57,049 nucleotides of DNA from an uncultured Acidobacteriia bacterium (lineage in GTDB: Bacteria > Acidobacteriota > Terriglobia > Bryobacterales > Bryobacteraceae): NCBI GenBank assembly GCA_903882645.1, contig CAIRXZ010000053.1, positions 1 to 57,049 on the forward strand. The letters run 5' to 3'. This document shows positions 15,488 to 28,453 of this stretch, piece after piece. Position 1 is the first letter of the stretch. Each line of letters begins with the position of its first letter. Below the pieces are notes generated by a model. The model did not search any database. It was not told the origin of the DNA and saw nothing but the letters and a program-made list of their open reading frames with translations. A program made the position numbers and the translations under genes.

Positions 15488-16456
15488 ATGCTGTCGATCG
15501 TCATTCCGATTCACAACGAGGAACGGTCCATCCTCCCGCTGTACGACCGGCTCACGGCGGTGCTGGACGCGCTCGCACGGCCGTACGAGATCCTGTTCGT
15601 GGACGACGCTTCCACGGACCGCAGCTTCGAGTTGCTCGCCAACCTGGTGGAAACCGACGGCAATCTGAAAGTGATCCGGCTGCGGCGGAATTTCGGCCAA
15701 ACGGCGGCTCTCTCGGCGGGCTTCCACGAATCCAAGGGCGATGTGGTGGTCGCCATGGACGGAGACCTGCAACACGCGCCCGAGGATATTCCGGCGTTGC
15801 TCAAGAAGATCGGCGAGGGTTACGACATCGCCAGCGGGTGGCGCAAGCACCGCGTCGACAATGCCATCAGCCGGAAGCTGCCTTCGCGAGTCGCCAACTG
15901 GCTGATGGCCAAGGCCTCCGGAATGGCGCTGCGGGATTTCGGCACCACCTTCAAGGCCTACCGGGCCGAGATTCTGAAGGACGTCAACCTCTACGGCGAG
16001 CTGCACCGCTTTATTCCGGCTCTGGCGAGTTTTTACGGCGCGCGCGTGGCCGAGGTGCCGATCCAAAACGTGCAACGGGCCAACGGCGGCTCGCACTACG
16101 GCATCGGCCGCACCTTCCGCGTCCTGTTCGACATCGTCACCATCAAGTTCCTGCTGAAGTACTTCACGCGGCCGATGCATTTCTTCGGGACGCTGGGGCT
16201 GATTGGAACGGGATTCGGCGGCGCGATCATGACCTGGCTGCTGGTCGAGAAAATCCTGGGCTATGACATCGTGGCGGAGCACGGTCCGCTAATGATCGCC
16301 GGCGCCTTGCTCCTGCTGGGCGGGATGATGATGTTCAGCACGGGGCTGATCGGCGAGATGATGATGCGGACGTACTTCGAAAGCCAGGACCGCCGCATCT
16401 ACGCCGTGCGCGAGATCCTGACGCGCAAGCAGCGCGGCGTGCCCGGCGGCAGATAG
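15488..16456 (+). CDS. Family 2 glycosyltransferase, polyprenyl-phosphate type
   Basis: A 322-residue GT-A enzyme with a membrane tail, like dolichol-phosphate mannose synthase, ArnC and GtrB. SIVIPIHNEERSILPLYDRL opens the Rossmann-like fold; VDDASTDRSFELL holds the nucleotide-binding Asp pair; VVAMDGDLQHAPEDIPALL is the DxD metal site; GWRKHRVDN and FGTTFKAYR follow. Two membrane helices lie at about 230-300. It should transfer a sugar from a nucleotide donor to undecaprenyl phosphate for LPS or glycan modification. It is followed by lpxD after 48 bp, consistent with an envelope role. Confidence 0.85.
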   Translation: MLSIVIPIHNEERSILPLYDRLTAVLDALARPYEILFVDDASTDRSFELLANLVETDGNLKVIRLRRNFGQTAALSAGFHESKGDVVVAMDGDLQHAPEDIPALLKKIGEGYDIASGWRKHRVDNAISRKLPSRVANWLMAKASGMALRDFGTTFKAYRAEILKDVNLYGELHRFIPALASFYGARVAEVPIQNVQRANGGSHYGIGRTFRVLFDIVTIKFLLKYFTRPMHFFGTLGLIGTGFGGAIMTWLLVEKILGYDIVAEHGPLMIAGALLLLGGMMMFSTGLIGEMMMRTYFESQDRRIYAVREILTRKQRGVPGGR

Positions 16457-16500
16457 GAAGCTGTCGGCTATCGGCTGGCAGCTACAGGCTGAGTCGGCGT
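16457..16500 (+). repeat. Degenerate GGCT-rich tandem repeat
   Basis: Between the glycosyltransferase and lpxD the sequence cycles through CTGTCGGCTATCGGCTGGCA, a 9-10 bp degenerate unit built on CGGCT. A similar tract (GCTGACGGCTGATGGCTGAA) is at 29170-29189. Such short intergenic tracts are easily generated by slippage. Confidence 0.4.
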
Positions 16501-16504
16501 ACCT

Positions 16505-17530
16505 ATGCGAGTGCGTGAATTGGCGGAGTGGCTGGGCGCGACCTTTGAAGGCGACGGCGAAAAGGAGCTGACCGGCGTGGCGCCGCTCGAAACCGCGGGC
16601 GGCTCCGAGGTCTCGTTCGTGGGCAGAGGCCGGGCCGCGGCGCAGGCGCGGGACTCGGCGGCAGGGTGCCTGATCGCGCCCATGGACTGGCCAAGCCAGA
16701 GCGATCGGACGGTGATCCGCGCGCCGGAGCCGCGCACCGCCTTCGCGCGGGCCATGAGCCGCTTCTACCCCACGCTCGAGATTCAGCCGGGCGTGCATCC
16801 CACGGCGGTGGTGGGCAAGGACGTGGAGTTGGGCGCAATGGTCTCCGTCGGCCCGCACGCGGTAATCGGCGGCGGAACGCGCCTGGGCGTCGCCGTGAGC
16901 ATTGGCGCGGGCTGCTCGGTGGGCAAGCGGGTGGTGCTGGGCGAAGGCTCGGTGCTGCATCCCAACGTGACGGTATACGACAACGTGGATATCGGCCGGG
17001 GCGCGATCCTGCATTCCGGGTGCGTGATTGGCGCCGACGGCTTTGGCTACGTTATGGAGCACGAGCGCTGGCACAAGTTTCCTCAGGTGGGCCGCGTCGA
17101 AATCGGAGATTTCGTCGAAATCGGGGCCAACTCCTGCGTGGACCGGGCCGCGATGGGCGTGACCTCGATCGGCGAAGGCACAAAACTCGACAACATGGTG
17201 CATGTGGCCCACAATTGCCGCATCGGACGCCACGTGGTGGTAGCGGCGCAGACCGGTTTTTCGGGCGGGGTCACGGTGGGAGACTATGCGGTGATCGGCG
17301 GGCAGGTGGGCATCGGCGATCAGGCGCGCATCGAATCGCGCGCGGTCCTGGGCTCGGGGTGCGGCGTACTGACCTCGAAGATCGTTCGTTCGGGAGAGAT
17401 CGTTTGGGGCACGCCGGCCCGTCCGCTGAGGCAGCATCTGGAACAACTCGCGAACCTCGCCCGGCTGCCCGAGCTGCGGCGCGAAGTGGCCGAACTGAAG
17501 CGAAGGCTGGCGGAGATCGAACAAGCCTAA
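16505..17530 (+). CDS. lpxD: UDP-3-O-acylglucosamine N-acyltransferase
   Basis: A 341-residue lipid A biosynthesis enzyme that adds the second acyl chain, from acyl-ACP, to UDP-3-O-acyl-glucosamine. The N-terminal uridine-binding domain is MRVRELAEWLGATFEGDGE through SEVSFVGRGRAAAQARDS. From about residue 95 a left-handed beta-helix of hexapeptide repeats runs to about 305 (HPTAVVGKDVELGAMVSVGP). The catalytic histidine is expected in MVHVAHNCRIG (HVAHN). A C-terminal helix LRREVAELKRRLAEIEQA closes the trimer. It shows the cell makes lipid A. Its stop overlaps the convergent dehydratase stop by 4 bp. Confidence 0.95.
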   Translation: MRVRELAEWLGATFEGDGEKELTGVAPLETAGGSEVSFVGRGRAAAQARDSAAGCLIAPMDWPSQSDRTVIRAPEPRTAFARAMSRFYPTLEIQPGVHPTAVVGKDVELGAMVSVGPHAVIGGGTRLGVAVSIGAGCSVGKRVVLGEGSVLHPNVTVYDNVDIGRGAILHSGCVIGADGFGYVMEHERWHKFPQVGRVEIGDFVEIGANSCVDRAAMGVTSIGEGTKLDNMVHVAHNCRIGRHVVVAAQTGFSGGVTVGDYAVIGGQVGIGDQARIESRAVLGSGCGVLTSKIVRSGEIVWGTPARPLRQHLEQLANLARLPELRREVAELKRRLAEIEQA

Positions 17531-18480
17531 TACCTCGCCAGCTCTTCGAAATCCACATTGCCGCCCGAGAGGATAACTCCCGCCGCGCCGATGTCCTGGG
17601 GCAGCTTCCCGAACAACACCGCCGCGGCGGCCACGGCGCCGCTAGGCTCCACCAGAATCTTCATGCGCAGCAGCAGGAACTTCACCGCGGCGCGGATCTC
17701 GGCGTCGCTCACCAGGATGACGTTCTCCACCAGGCGCTTCAGGACCGGGAAGGTCAGCTCGCCCGGCCGCGGCGCGCGAAGGCCGTCGGCGATGGTCTCG
17801 GGATGCGGAACCGTCACGCGCTCGCCGGCCCTCAGCGAGAGGAAGGTGTCGTTGGCGCCTTCCGGCTCGGCGCCGAAGACGCGGATGGCCGGGTACATGT
17901 TCTTGGCGATGGTGGCGCACCCGGAAAGCAGCCCGCCGCCGCCGACCGGAGCGATCAGGGCGTCGAGCGGCCCGGTTTCCTCCAGCAACTCCAGCCCGGC
18001 CGTGCCCTGGCCGGCCATGATCAGCGGGTGATCGAACGGCGGGACCAGCGTCCCGCCGCCCGCCTCCAAGATGTCGCGCGCGATTTGCTCGCGGTTCGCC
18101 GTGAAGCGGTTGTAAGTGACGATCCTGGCTCCGTGAGCGCGTGTCGCTTCCATCTTCGAGCGCGGCGCGTCCTCCGGCATGACGATGGTCGCGTGCGCCC
18201 CCACGTGCCTGGCCGCGAGCGCCGTGGCCTGCGCGTGATTGCCGGAGGAGTACGCCACCACCCCCCGCGCCAGCGCGCCCGCCGGCAGCGAGAGAATCAA
18301 ATTCGACGCTCCGCGAATCTTGAACGCGCCGCCGCGCTGCAGGTTCTCGCATTTGAAGAAAACGCGCGCGCCGGCTTGCGCGTCGAACCCCGCCGAAGTC
18401 ATCACCGGCGTACGCCGGGCCAGCGGCCGGATCCGATCCGCCGCCGCGCGCACATCGTCCGCGCAAATCGCCATGTCCAT
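17527..18480 (-). CDS. PLP-dependent threonine/serine dehydratase
   Basis: A 317-residue fold-type II PLP enzyme of the threonine ammonia-lyase/serine racemase group. The Schiff-base lysine is in GGAFKIRGASN; YSSGNHAQATALAAR is the SxGNHAQ substrate loop; PVGGGGLLSG binds the PLP phosphate; the end VILSGGNVDF is conserved. It has no C-terminal ACT regulatory domain, so it is the short catabolic type. It would deaminate threonine to 2-oxobutanoate or serine to pyruvate. ATG at 18480 is preferred over the TTG at 18498. It stands alone between lpxD and carA. Confidence 0.85.
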   Translation of the reverse strand: MDMAICADDVRAAADRIRPLARRTPVMTSAGFDAQAGARVFFKCENLQRGGAFKIRGASNLILSLPAGALARGVVAYSSGNHAQATALAARHVGAHATIVMPEDAPRSKMEATRAHGARIVTYNRFTANREQIARDILEAGGGTLVPPFDHPLIMAGQGTAGLELLEETGPLDALIAPVGGGGLLSGCATIAKNMYPAIRVFGAEPEGANDTFLSLRAGERVTVPHPETIADGLRAPRPGELTFPVLKRLVENVILVSDAEIRAAVKFLLLRMKILVEPSGAVAAAAVLFGKLPQDIGAAGVILSGGNVDFEELARY

Positions 18481-18567
18481 TGCTTCGAGTCTAGCCAATC
18501 GGCGGGCGGATGCGGAGCCCTCCTGTTAGAATGAAGGTTATCCACTCTCAGGGAGGAAAAGCCTAAA

Positions 18568-19721
18568 TTGGAATCCGCGGTCCTGGCCTTGGAAGACGGC
18601 ACGGTCTTCGCTGGCAGGAGTCTTGGCGCGCCCGCCGAACGGTCCGGAGAGGTGGTTTTTAATACCGCGCTCACCGGATATCAGGAAGTGTTCACGGACC
18701 CCTCCTATTCGGGGCAGATCGTCGTCCTCACCAACCCGCAGATCGGCAACTACGGGACCAACCAGGCCGACAATGAGTCCGGCCGCCCCTATATCGAAGG
18801 TCTTGCGGTGCGCGAATTCTCGCGGGTCGCCAGCAACTGGCGCTCGGATACCGACGCGAACCTGTTCCTGGGCCGCCGCGGCATACCCATAATCTCCGGC
18901 CTCGACACGCGCGCCCTGGTGCGCCACCTGCGCTCGCGCGGCGTGATGCGGGGCGTGCTCTCTTCCATCGAGTCCGACGCGCGGAAGCTGGTCGAGAAGG
19001 CGCGCAACATCCCGCGCATGGAAGGGCTGGACCTGGCCAGCCGCGTGTCCACGCCCGAGCGTTACGAATGGACCAAGGCGGTAGATGCCTGCTCGCCCTC
19101 GGAACCCATCGCCGCCCCGCCGGCGCCGAAATTCCACGTGGTGGCCTACGATTACGGCATCAAGCTCAACATCCTGCGCCGCCTCTGCCAGACCGGCTGC
19201 CGCGTGACCGTGGTGCCCTCCCTCACCTCCGCCGCAGACGTGCTCTCCCTCAACCCCGATGGCGTCTTCCTTTCCAACGGTCCCGGCGATCCCGAGCCGC
19301 TCCATGCGCAGATCGGGAACATCCGAAAACTCATCGGCCGGAAGCCTATCTTCGGCATCTGCCTGGGCCACCAGTTGCTCGGTCTGGCCTTGGGCGGCAA
19401 GACTTACAAACTGAAGTTCGGCCACCGCGGCGCCAACCACCCCGTGCGGAACGAGCTCACCCGGCGCGTCGAGATCACCTCCCACAATCACGGCTTCGCC
19501 GTCGATCCGGAATCTCTCAACCTGAACGAAATCGAAATCACCCACGTGAATCTGAACGATGGGACGCTCGAAGGCTTCCGGCACCGTCAACATCCCGTGT
19601 TCTGCGTGCAGTATCACCCCGAAGCGGCCCCCGGCCCGCACGATTCGCATTACCTGTTCGGCGATTTCGTGAACCTTATGGAACGAGCCGGGCCCGGCGG
19701 GCGCCCCGTGAGGGAGCGGTA

Positions 19722-19722
<1 letters not shown>
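18568..19722 (+). CDS. carA: Carbamoyl-phosphate synthase small subunit
   Basis: A 384-residue glutaminase subunit supplying ammonia to CarB. The N-terminal CPSase small-chain domain includes [20 protein letters not shown] and [11 protein letters not shown]; the C-terminal class I amidotransferase has the nucleophile Cys in [13 protein letters not shown] and the His-Glu pair in [31 protein letters not shown] is the usual inter-domain strand. The start is TTG at 18568, supported by GGGAGGAAAAG about 8 bases upstream and by family length. The TAA overlaps the carB ATG (TAATG). Confidence 0.95.
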
Positions 19723-23159
<3,437 letters not shown>

Positions 23160-23168
23160 TCGTCCGGC

Positions 23169-23340
23169 GGCTTGATGGAATCCTGGTCCAGCCATGCGCC
23201 CGATTCGACATCCTCCCAGGCGAACGGCTTTTACTCGCCGGGCGGCGCGTTCATGAAATGGAACTGGCCATCCGCTCCCACAGTCATGTCGTGGTCGTAC
23301 TCCGGCTGTCCAGCGCGCTCCCTGTCGCTCGGCCCAAGCG
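23169..23340 (-). pseudogene. Duplicated 3' fragment of the carboxypeptidase-regulatory-like gene
   Basis: These 172 bp match 26400-26571 in the same orientation without gaps, about 88% identical (21 differences by eye). On the minus strand the sense is ERAGQPEYDHDMTVGADGQF, then HFMNAPPGE, a stop codon, then KPFAWEDVESGAWLDQDSIK, mirroring the end of the surface protein encoded at 26303-28051. The in-frame stop and lack of a start show it is not expressed as protein. It sits 22 bp beyond the end of the broken GH2 gene. Confidence 0.75.
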
Positions 23341-23362
23341 GAGACGCCGATGCCTCATCGCG

Positions 23363-25954
23363 TCATTTGCGATCCACGGGCAACGCTCGCGCCGCTGGCG
23401 ACAGGGTCTGCGGCATTTCCTGCGTCAGACCGTCCACGATCGCAACCGGTTTGGAGTCGATCGTGATCGTCGCGGGCTGCAAGCCTTCGCGCTTGGCCGT
23501 CACCGTGAACGTCCCCGGCATCGGAGTCGAGCGGAAGGCCACGCGGTTGATGCCGCCCTCGGTGTTGAGGTAGAGGTTGTTGGTGGAGTTGGTCTTGCCG
23601 GAGTTATAGCCGCCGCGCCAGACGGCGGGGCCGGTTGCCGAAACCGCCCTCCCTGTCGAGTTCCAGGTGAAATCGACGCGGGCGTCGTCGGTCGGGCAAC
23701 GCTGGCCGCTGGCGTCGACCACTTCAAAGTCGATCAGAGCGATATCTTCGCCGTCGGCGCGCAGGCCCCCTGGAGCGGTGTGGAGGGTGAGCTTGATCGC
23801 CGCGGGAGCGCCGGCGGTCTTGAGCTCATGCTGTGTCACGGCGACGCCGCCTTTGTATCCGACGGCCTTGATCGTGCCGGGCGTAAACGCAATGTTCGGG
23901 AAGGCATAGAGATAACCGTTCTCCGGTTGGGTGATCTTGCCTCGGGAAACGCCGTTCACGAAGAACTCGACGCTGTCCACATGGTTGGCGATGACATTCA
24001 TCGTCTTGGTCGTGTTGGCCGGGTACGTCCAGTGCCCGATGATATGGATGTCCGGCTCTTCGTTCTGCATCACGCGCTCGGCGAAGTAAACTTCCTTGGG
24101 CAGGCGCACGGCGTCGATCTTGCCGCTGACGCGGCAGACCTCGCTCGAATCCTGCCGGCCGTCGGCGTCGGAATCGATGAAATAGATCGATGCGTAAGCC
24201 GCCCACTTGGACTGGTCCGGGTCGGTATTGGACATGCGGTTGGACCAGAACGACCACTATCGCTTGACCTGCGCCAGGGCGAACGTCTCGGAGTTGTAGT
24301 TCCATGTGTCGTTCGGCCCCTTCTTGAATCCGAAATAGGGGGGTGAATAGTCGTCCCAGAAGCGTCGGGCGCCTTCATCGCGGAAATCCTCGGTCTCGAT
24401 GAGGGGGGCCTTGTCGCGCATCTGGGCGCTGTAGGGTCCGCCCAGCATGGTTCCGAACCACTCCGTAACGGCCGCCGCCCCCGGATCGGTCAGCGAGCGG
24501 CATCCCATGACCCGGCCGCCGTGCGGGTCCAATTCCTTACGCAAGTCCACCATCTGCTTCATCTGGGAGGCAGTGACTCCGGTGTTCCCGGCCTCCCAAA
24601 AGAGCACGCTGGGGTTGTTGCGGAGGTACACGATGGTGTCGCGCATGACCTCCACGCGTTGCTCCCATTGGCGGCCTTGAGCGTCCTCTTCCTTGTCGCC
24701 GGCGGGCGCGACCTCGACGATGCCGAAACGGTCGAACGCTTCGACATCCTCCTTCTGCGGCGCCACGTGCATCCAGCGCATGTAATTCCCGTTGCTGTCG
24801 CGCAGCATCTGCGCGGTGAAATCGTGCATCCACTCGGGATAGCCGGCCCCGACGCCCGCCCATTCGTTGCTGGTGCGCTGGGCGAATCCCTTGAGATAGA
24901 CGAACTTGTCGTTGATATAAACGCCGCCCGCGCCCGCGCCACCCCTGAATTCCGTCTTGCGGAAGCCGGTGGTGACTTTGTTGACATCGACGACTTTCCC
25001 ATCGACGGTCAGGATCGTGTAAACGTCGTACAAATAGGGATCGCCGGTGCTCCAGAATCGGGCGTTGGCCAACGGGCCGGCGGCCTTCAGCACGGTCTTG
25101 GCGCCGGACAGTACATCGACTCCGTCGCCCTTGAGCGTGGCGCGCGCCACGCCGTCCTTATCCACCACCACGCCCGACAGGGTGACGTTCGCCTGGGGGG
25201 CCTTCCGATCCGCCGTGGCATTGTGAACCTGCGATTCCACCGTGACGTCGCAGGTATGGCCCGCGATGTTGTAGTTGCTGCAGTAGACGTACGTGCCAGT
25301 CGTCCCCAGGCCGTAATACAGTGGCAGGGTTTGGTAGATTTTCCCCGCGAGGTGCAGCCACACCCGCCGGTTGATCCCGCCAAAGTCGGGGTTAAAATCG
25401 TTGGCGTTCCATCTGAACGTCGTGTCCGTGGCCCGCTCCCTATAGCTGGTGCGGTTGTCCACCTGCACGGCCAACACGTTGTCCTGGTCGCCGAACAGCG
25501 CCGCGGACGTGAGGTCCACGCCGTAGCCGGTGATGCCGTTCTCATACAGGCCGAAAGGCTTGCCATTGAAATAGATGTCTCCGGCCTGGCGCATGCCCTC
25601 GAATTCGACGAACACTTTCGATCCCGCGGCGCCGGCCGGGAGCTTAAAGTGTTTTCGATACCAGCTCAGGCCCTGGTACTTGCCCCGATCGCCGCCGCTG
25701 TGGTCGATGATCACGCGGAACGAGTCGACATCGTTGAACGAATGCGGCGTGCTGACGGTCTCCCATTGGGAGTCGTCGAAGGCGACCGCCTGCGCGCCGG
25801 GCACGTCCTGGCGGATGAACTTCCAGTCCGAATTGAAATTGTACGTGACTCGCGGCGACGCAGGCGGCGTGTACCGCGAATCGGCCGCCCAAAGCGGATT
25901 TCCGAAAACGAGAACCATGAAGGCAACCAGCGGCAGGACAGCGTTTGGCTTCAT
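23363..25954 (-). pseudogene. GH2 beta-galactosidase-like glycosidase interrupted by one amber codon
   Basis: One frame of 864 codons is broken only by TAG at 24257-24259. The first 565 residues have a signal peptide (MKPNAVLPLVAFMVLVFGNP), the sugar-binding jelly roll (NFNSDWKFIRQDVPGA, TVSTPHSFNDVDSF, WYRKHFKLPAG), the immunoglobulin-like domain and a TIM barrel. After the stop the same frame continues SFWSNRMSNTDPDQSKWAAY and then the C-terminal Ig-like and DUF4982-like domains to 23363. The junction reads QVKR-stop-WSFW, where a Trp is likely (TGG to TAG). The usual acid/base Glu of GH2 (GNE) reads Thr here (WEAGNTGV), while LIETEDFRDEG could hold the nucleophile. A periplasmic plant-glycan enzyme is the likely ancestor. 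Confidence 0.8.
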
Positions 25955-26302
25955 GCGGGCTAGTTTAGCCAATAAAGGCCCAGCGCCGCAATTTGGCGCG
26001 GCCAATGTGAAAGTCCTGGGCGGTAATTCGGTAACACCCGTCGATATCGGAGTCAAGAAAGCGAGAGATTCCGGTAAAGTGGTCAGCGCCGCTCTCCATC
26101 CGTCGCGGGTTGGCGTCGTCGGCTCGATCCGGAAGATCGGACCCGCGAGTTGGGCTTTCAGGGAATCATGAACTGCGTCTACGGTCCGAACCTGATTGAC
26201 GACGGCTTGCTTCTCGGGTCGAAAGGCGCAACGAGTGGATCCGGCCTTCGCGCCGCCGGCCGGGACCGGGGTCCCAAAACCGCGATCAGGCGCCAACACC
26301 GC
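25955..26302 (-). other. Intergenic region upstream of the GH2 gene
   Basis: 348 bp between the GH2 start and the end of the surface protein gene. The minus-strand frame is open through it but has no recognisable protein sense, start or ribosome-binding site. I see no tRNA, terminator or strong promoter. Confidence 0.4.
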
Positions 26303-28051
26303 TTACTTCTGCCCCGCCGCGTCCGCTGGAATCACCACCAAGTCGGCGGTCTCCTGTCCGTCCGGGTGAATGGTGACGGAACGGCCCTTATCTTCGAGCG
26401 GCTTGATGAAATCCGGGTCCAGCCAGGCGCCGGATTCGACATCCTCCCAGGCGAACAGCTTGTACTCGCCGGGCGGCACGCTCTTGAAATGGAACTGGCC
26501 ATCCGCGCCCACCGTCGTGTCGCGGTAGTACGGCTTCTGTCCGGCGCGCTCCTTGTCGCTCGGCACAAGCGCCACCGTCGCTTGAGCGACGGGCTGCTGG
26601 TTGGCCGGGTTCTTGGCTACTCCGCTCACCTGCCCCCCGTGCGGGCTGAGCACGATCTCCACGGGCTCCGGCGCGGCGCCTTTCACCTCCAGGCCGGAAA
26701 CCAGAACGTCGGCGGCGCCCGAGTGAACCGCCTTCACGAAGAAGCCGTCCGGCAATCCCGTGACGGCGAAGTCGTAAGAGTCCGAGCTTACGTCGTCCAG
26801 CCGGAAACTGAGGTCGTCGCCCAGCTTCCCGGGCTCGCCTCCTATCCCGCCGCCGGCCAGCACGGAACCAATCGCGCCCATCAGGGAGCCCAGGCCCATT
26901 TCGCGCGGCTGCAAGCCCACCCTGACCTTGGAGAGGCCCACCTTCGTCTCCCCCTCCACGCGCACGCGCCCGGCCACCGCAACCCCCGGACCAATGGTGA
27001 AAACCAGCCCCTCGATGTCGCTCTGCCCCACTTCAACCGGAAGCGTCGAGGAGTACGTCTTGCCGTTCTGTTGGACGGAGCCGCTCAGCGCGTAGGACCC
27101 TGGCGCCACGCCGCGAACGTCGAACTCGCCCTTGGCATCCACGCGCACCACGCGCAGCGATAACGCCCCCGTCAAGCTGCGCGGCGCCAGCATCAATAGC
27201 GAAGCCCGCGCCGGAGCGTTCACGCGGCCGGCGATGTGGACCGTGCGCCTCTTGGCCAGCAAAACGTCGATGTTTCGAATCTGGACGCCCGGCGCCACGT
27301 CCACCGGCGTCGCGGCCGCCGGGTCGGTGACGCCTGGATAATAGGTCGTAACGTAATCTTCCTCCGGACGCGGCTCCGCCGAGCGGTCCACGGAGAGCAC
27401 CGCCGCGGTCGCTGCCGACATCGAGCCGGCGGTCACGTAATACCTTCCGGGCGCCAGACCGAAAACGCGATACTCCCCCAGGTCGTTCGTCTGAGCCGCC
27501 CCACCCGTGGTGAGCTGCTTCTTGCCTCCGGTGTAGCTGGGCCGCAGCAACTGGACCATCGTCGCCGCGACCGGATCGCCGTCGGTATCCAGAACACGGC
27601 CGGACACCACGCCGTGCGGCGTCATCCGCACCACCAAGTCCTTCGGCTGCTGCCCGCGGCTCAGCGTCAGATCGGTCCCCGGCTTTGACGGTCCGCGCTC
27701 CCCGTATTGCGCCGGAACGTAGCCGTTGCGGGTGACCTGAAGACGATACGAGCCTGGGTCCAGGTCCTTCATCGCGAAACGGCCCGCCGCGTCCGAAGAC
27801 GTGCTGAACTGCTGCGGAAGCCCCGCCGCCGAAAGCCCCGCCGCCGTGGGAGATGCGGAGGTGTTGGTCAGCGTCACCGCGGCCTTCTTCACCGGCTCGC
27901 CCGAAACCGCGTCGAGCACGCGGCCCTCCAGGGTACACAGATCGCCCGGTTTGCCCGCGGGCTGGGCAGCCGCGCCGCCGCCGGTCTGGCCGTTGCCCGT
28001 CTGCGCGGCCAACCCCAGAAACATCGACAAACAGACAGAAGAAAATCGCAT
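26303..28051 (-). CDS. Carboxypeptidase-regulatory-like surface or secreted protein
   Basis: A 582-residue exported protein. MRFSSVCLSMFLGLAAQTGN is a signal peptide. The body is a series of CarboxypepD_reg-like beta-sandwich repeats: LEGRVLDAVSGEPVKKAAVT with GRFAMKDLDPGSYRLQVTRN; VSGRVLDTDGDPVAATMVQL with FGLAPGRYYVTAG; and a final VSGVAKNPANQQPVAQATVA with GQFHFKSVPPGEYKLFAWED. There is no TonB-dependent barrel. Such proteins are abundant in Acidobacteriota, with roles in surface binding presumed but unproven. A sigma70-like promoter is at 28080-28108. Part of its 3' end is duplicated at 23169-23340. Confidence 0.8.
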   Translation of the reverse strand: MRFSSVCLSMFLGLAAQTGNGQTGGGAAAQPAGKPGDLCTLEGRVLDAVSGEPVKKAAVTLTNTSASPTAAGLSAAGLPQQFSTSSDAAGRFAMKDLDPGSYRLQVTRNGYVPAQYGERGPSKPGTDLTLSRGQQPKDLVVRMTPHGVVSGRVLDTDGDPVAATMVQLLRPSYTGGKKQLTTGGAAQTNDLGEYRVFGLAPGRYYVTAGSMSAATAAVLSVDRSAEPRPEEDYVTTYYPGVTDPAAATPVDVAPGVQIRNIDVLLAKRRTVHIAGRVNAPARASLLMLAPRSLTGALSLRVVRVDAKGEFDVRGVAPGSYALSGSVQQNGKTYSSTLPVEVGQSDIEGLVFTIGPGVAVAGRVRVEGETKVGLSKVRVGLQPREMGLGSLMGAIGSVLAGGGIGGEPGKLGDDLSFRLDDVSSDSYDFAVTGLPDGFFVKAVHSGAADVLVSGLEVKGAAPEPVEIVLSPHGGQVSGVAKNPANQQPVAQATVALVPSDKERAGQKPYYRDTTVGADGQFHFKSVPPGEYKLFAWEDVESGAWLDPDFIKPLEDKGRSVTIHPDGQETADLVVIPADAAGQK

Positions 28052-28079
28052 CGTGATGTCCTTATAGCAATATGCAATA

Positions 28080-28108
28080 ATTCTATTGCAATTTGCGTTT
28101 AGTGTCAA
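28080..28108 (-). promoter_or_regulatory. Sigma70-type promoter of the surface protein gene
   Basis: On the minus strand TTGACA (28108-28103) and TAGAAT (28085-28080) are spaced by exactly 17 bp, about 30 bp before the ATG at 28051. The spacer and downstream region repeat ATTGCA (ATTGCAATA, ATTATTGCATATTGC), possible regulator half-sites. Confidence 0.6.
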
Positions 28109-28156
28109 CCGTTATTCTACGCGCCGGCGCGCAGCTTCGGAATTCAGCCTTACTTG

Positions 28157-28453
28157 TCATAGCGCGTCTCTCATCTTCCCGCGGTACTCCTCAAACGCCC
28201 GGCGGCCGGTCGCCGTGAGGGTCAGGAGGGTTTGAGGAATTTTGCCGCGGAATGTCTTCTCGATCCCGACGTAGCCGGCCTCCTCCAGCCGCGAGAGGTG
28301 GCTGGAGAGGGTTCCCTTGTTCATGCCGGTCTCGTGCAATAAGTAGAGAAAATCGGCCTTCTCCGCCGCGAATAGGAGCGCGGTAATCATGAGCCGTCCC
28401 GGCTCGTGGATCACCCGGTCGATCCCGGAGAGGCTGCGCATTTGCTCGTTCAT
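28157..28453 (-). CDS. Winged-helix transcriptional regulator (MarR/ArsR-like)
   Basis: A 98-residue DNA-binding protein of the short winged-helix type often called transcriptional regulator (HTH_27). IDRVIHEPGRLMITALLFAA starts the fold, FLYLLHETGMNKGTLSSHLS is the recognition helix-turn-helix, and GYVGIEKTFRGKIPQTLLTL the wing. The ATG at 28453 overlaps the stop of the membrane protein gene (ATGA). It probably represses its own operon, possibly through the palindrome at 29100-29113. A larger frame upstream is a shadow. Confidence 0.8.
   Translation of the reverse strand: MNEQMRSLSGIDRVIHEPGRLMITALLFAAEKADFLYLLHETGMNKGTLSSHLSRLEEAGYVGIEKTFRGKIPQTLLTLTATGRRAFEEYRGKMRDAL

Noticed and set aside
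15440-16282. N-terminal extension of the MEMO-family frame
   Set aside because: Lies antisense to the glycosyltransferase; the MEMO homology begins only near 15439.
16666-18534. 622-codon plus-strand frame across lpxD and the dehydratase
   Set aside because: Runs out of frame through lpxD and antisense to the dehydratase, with no domain of its own.
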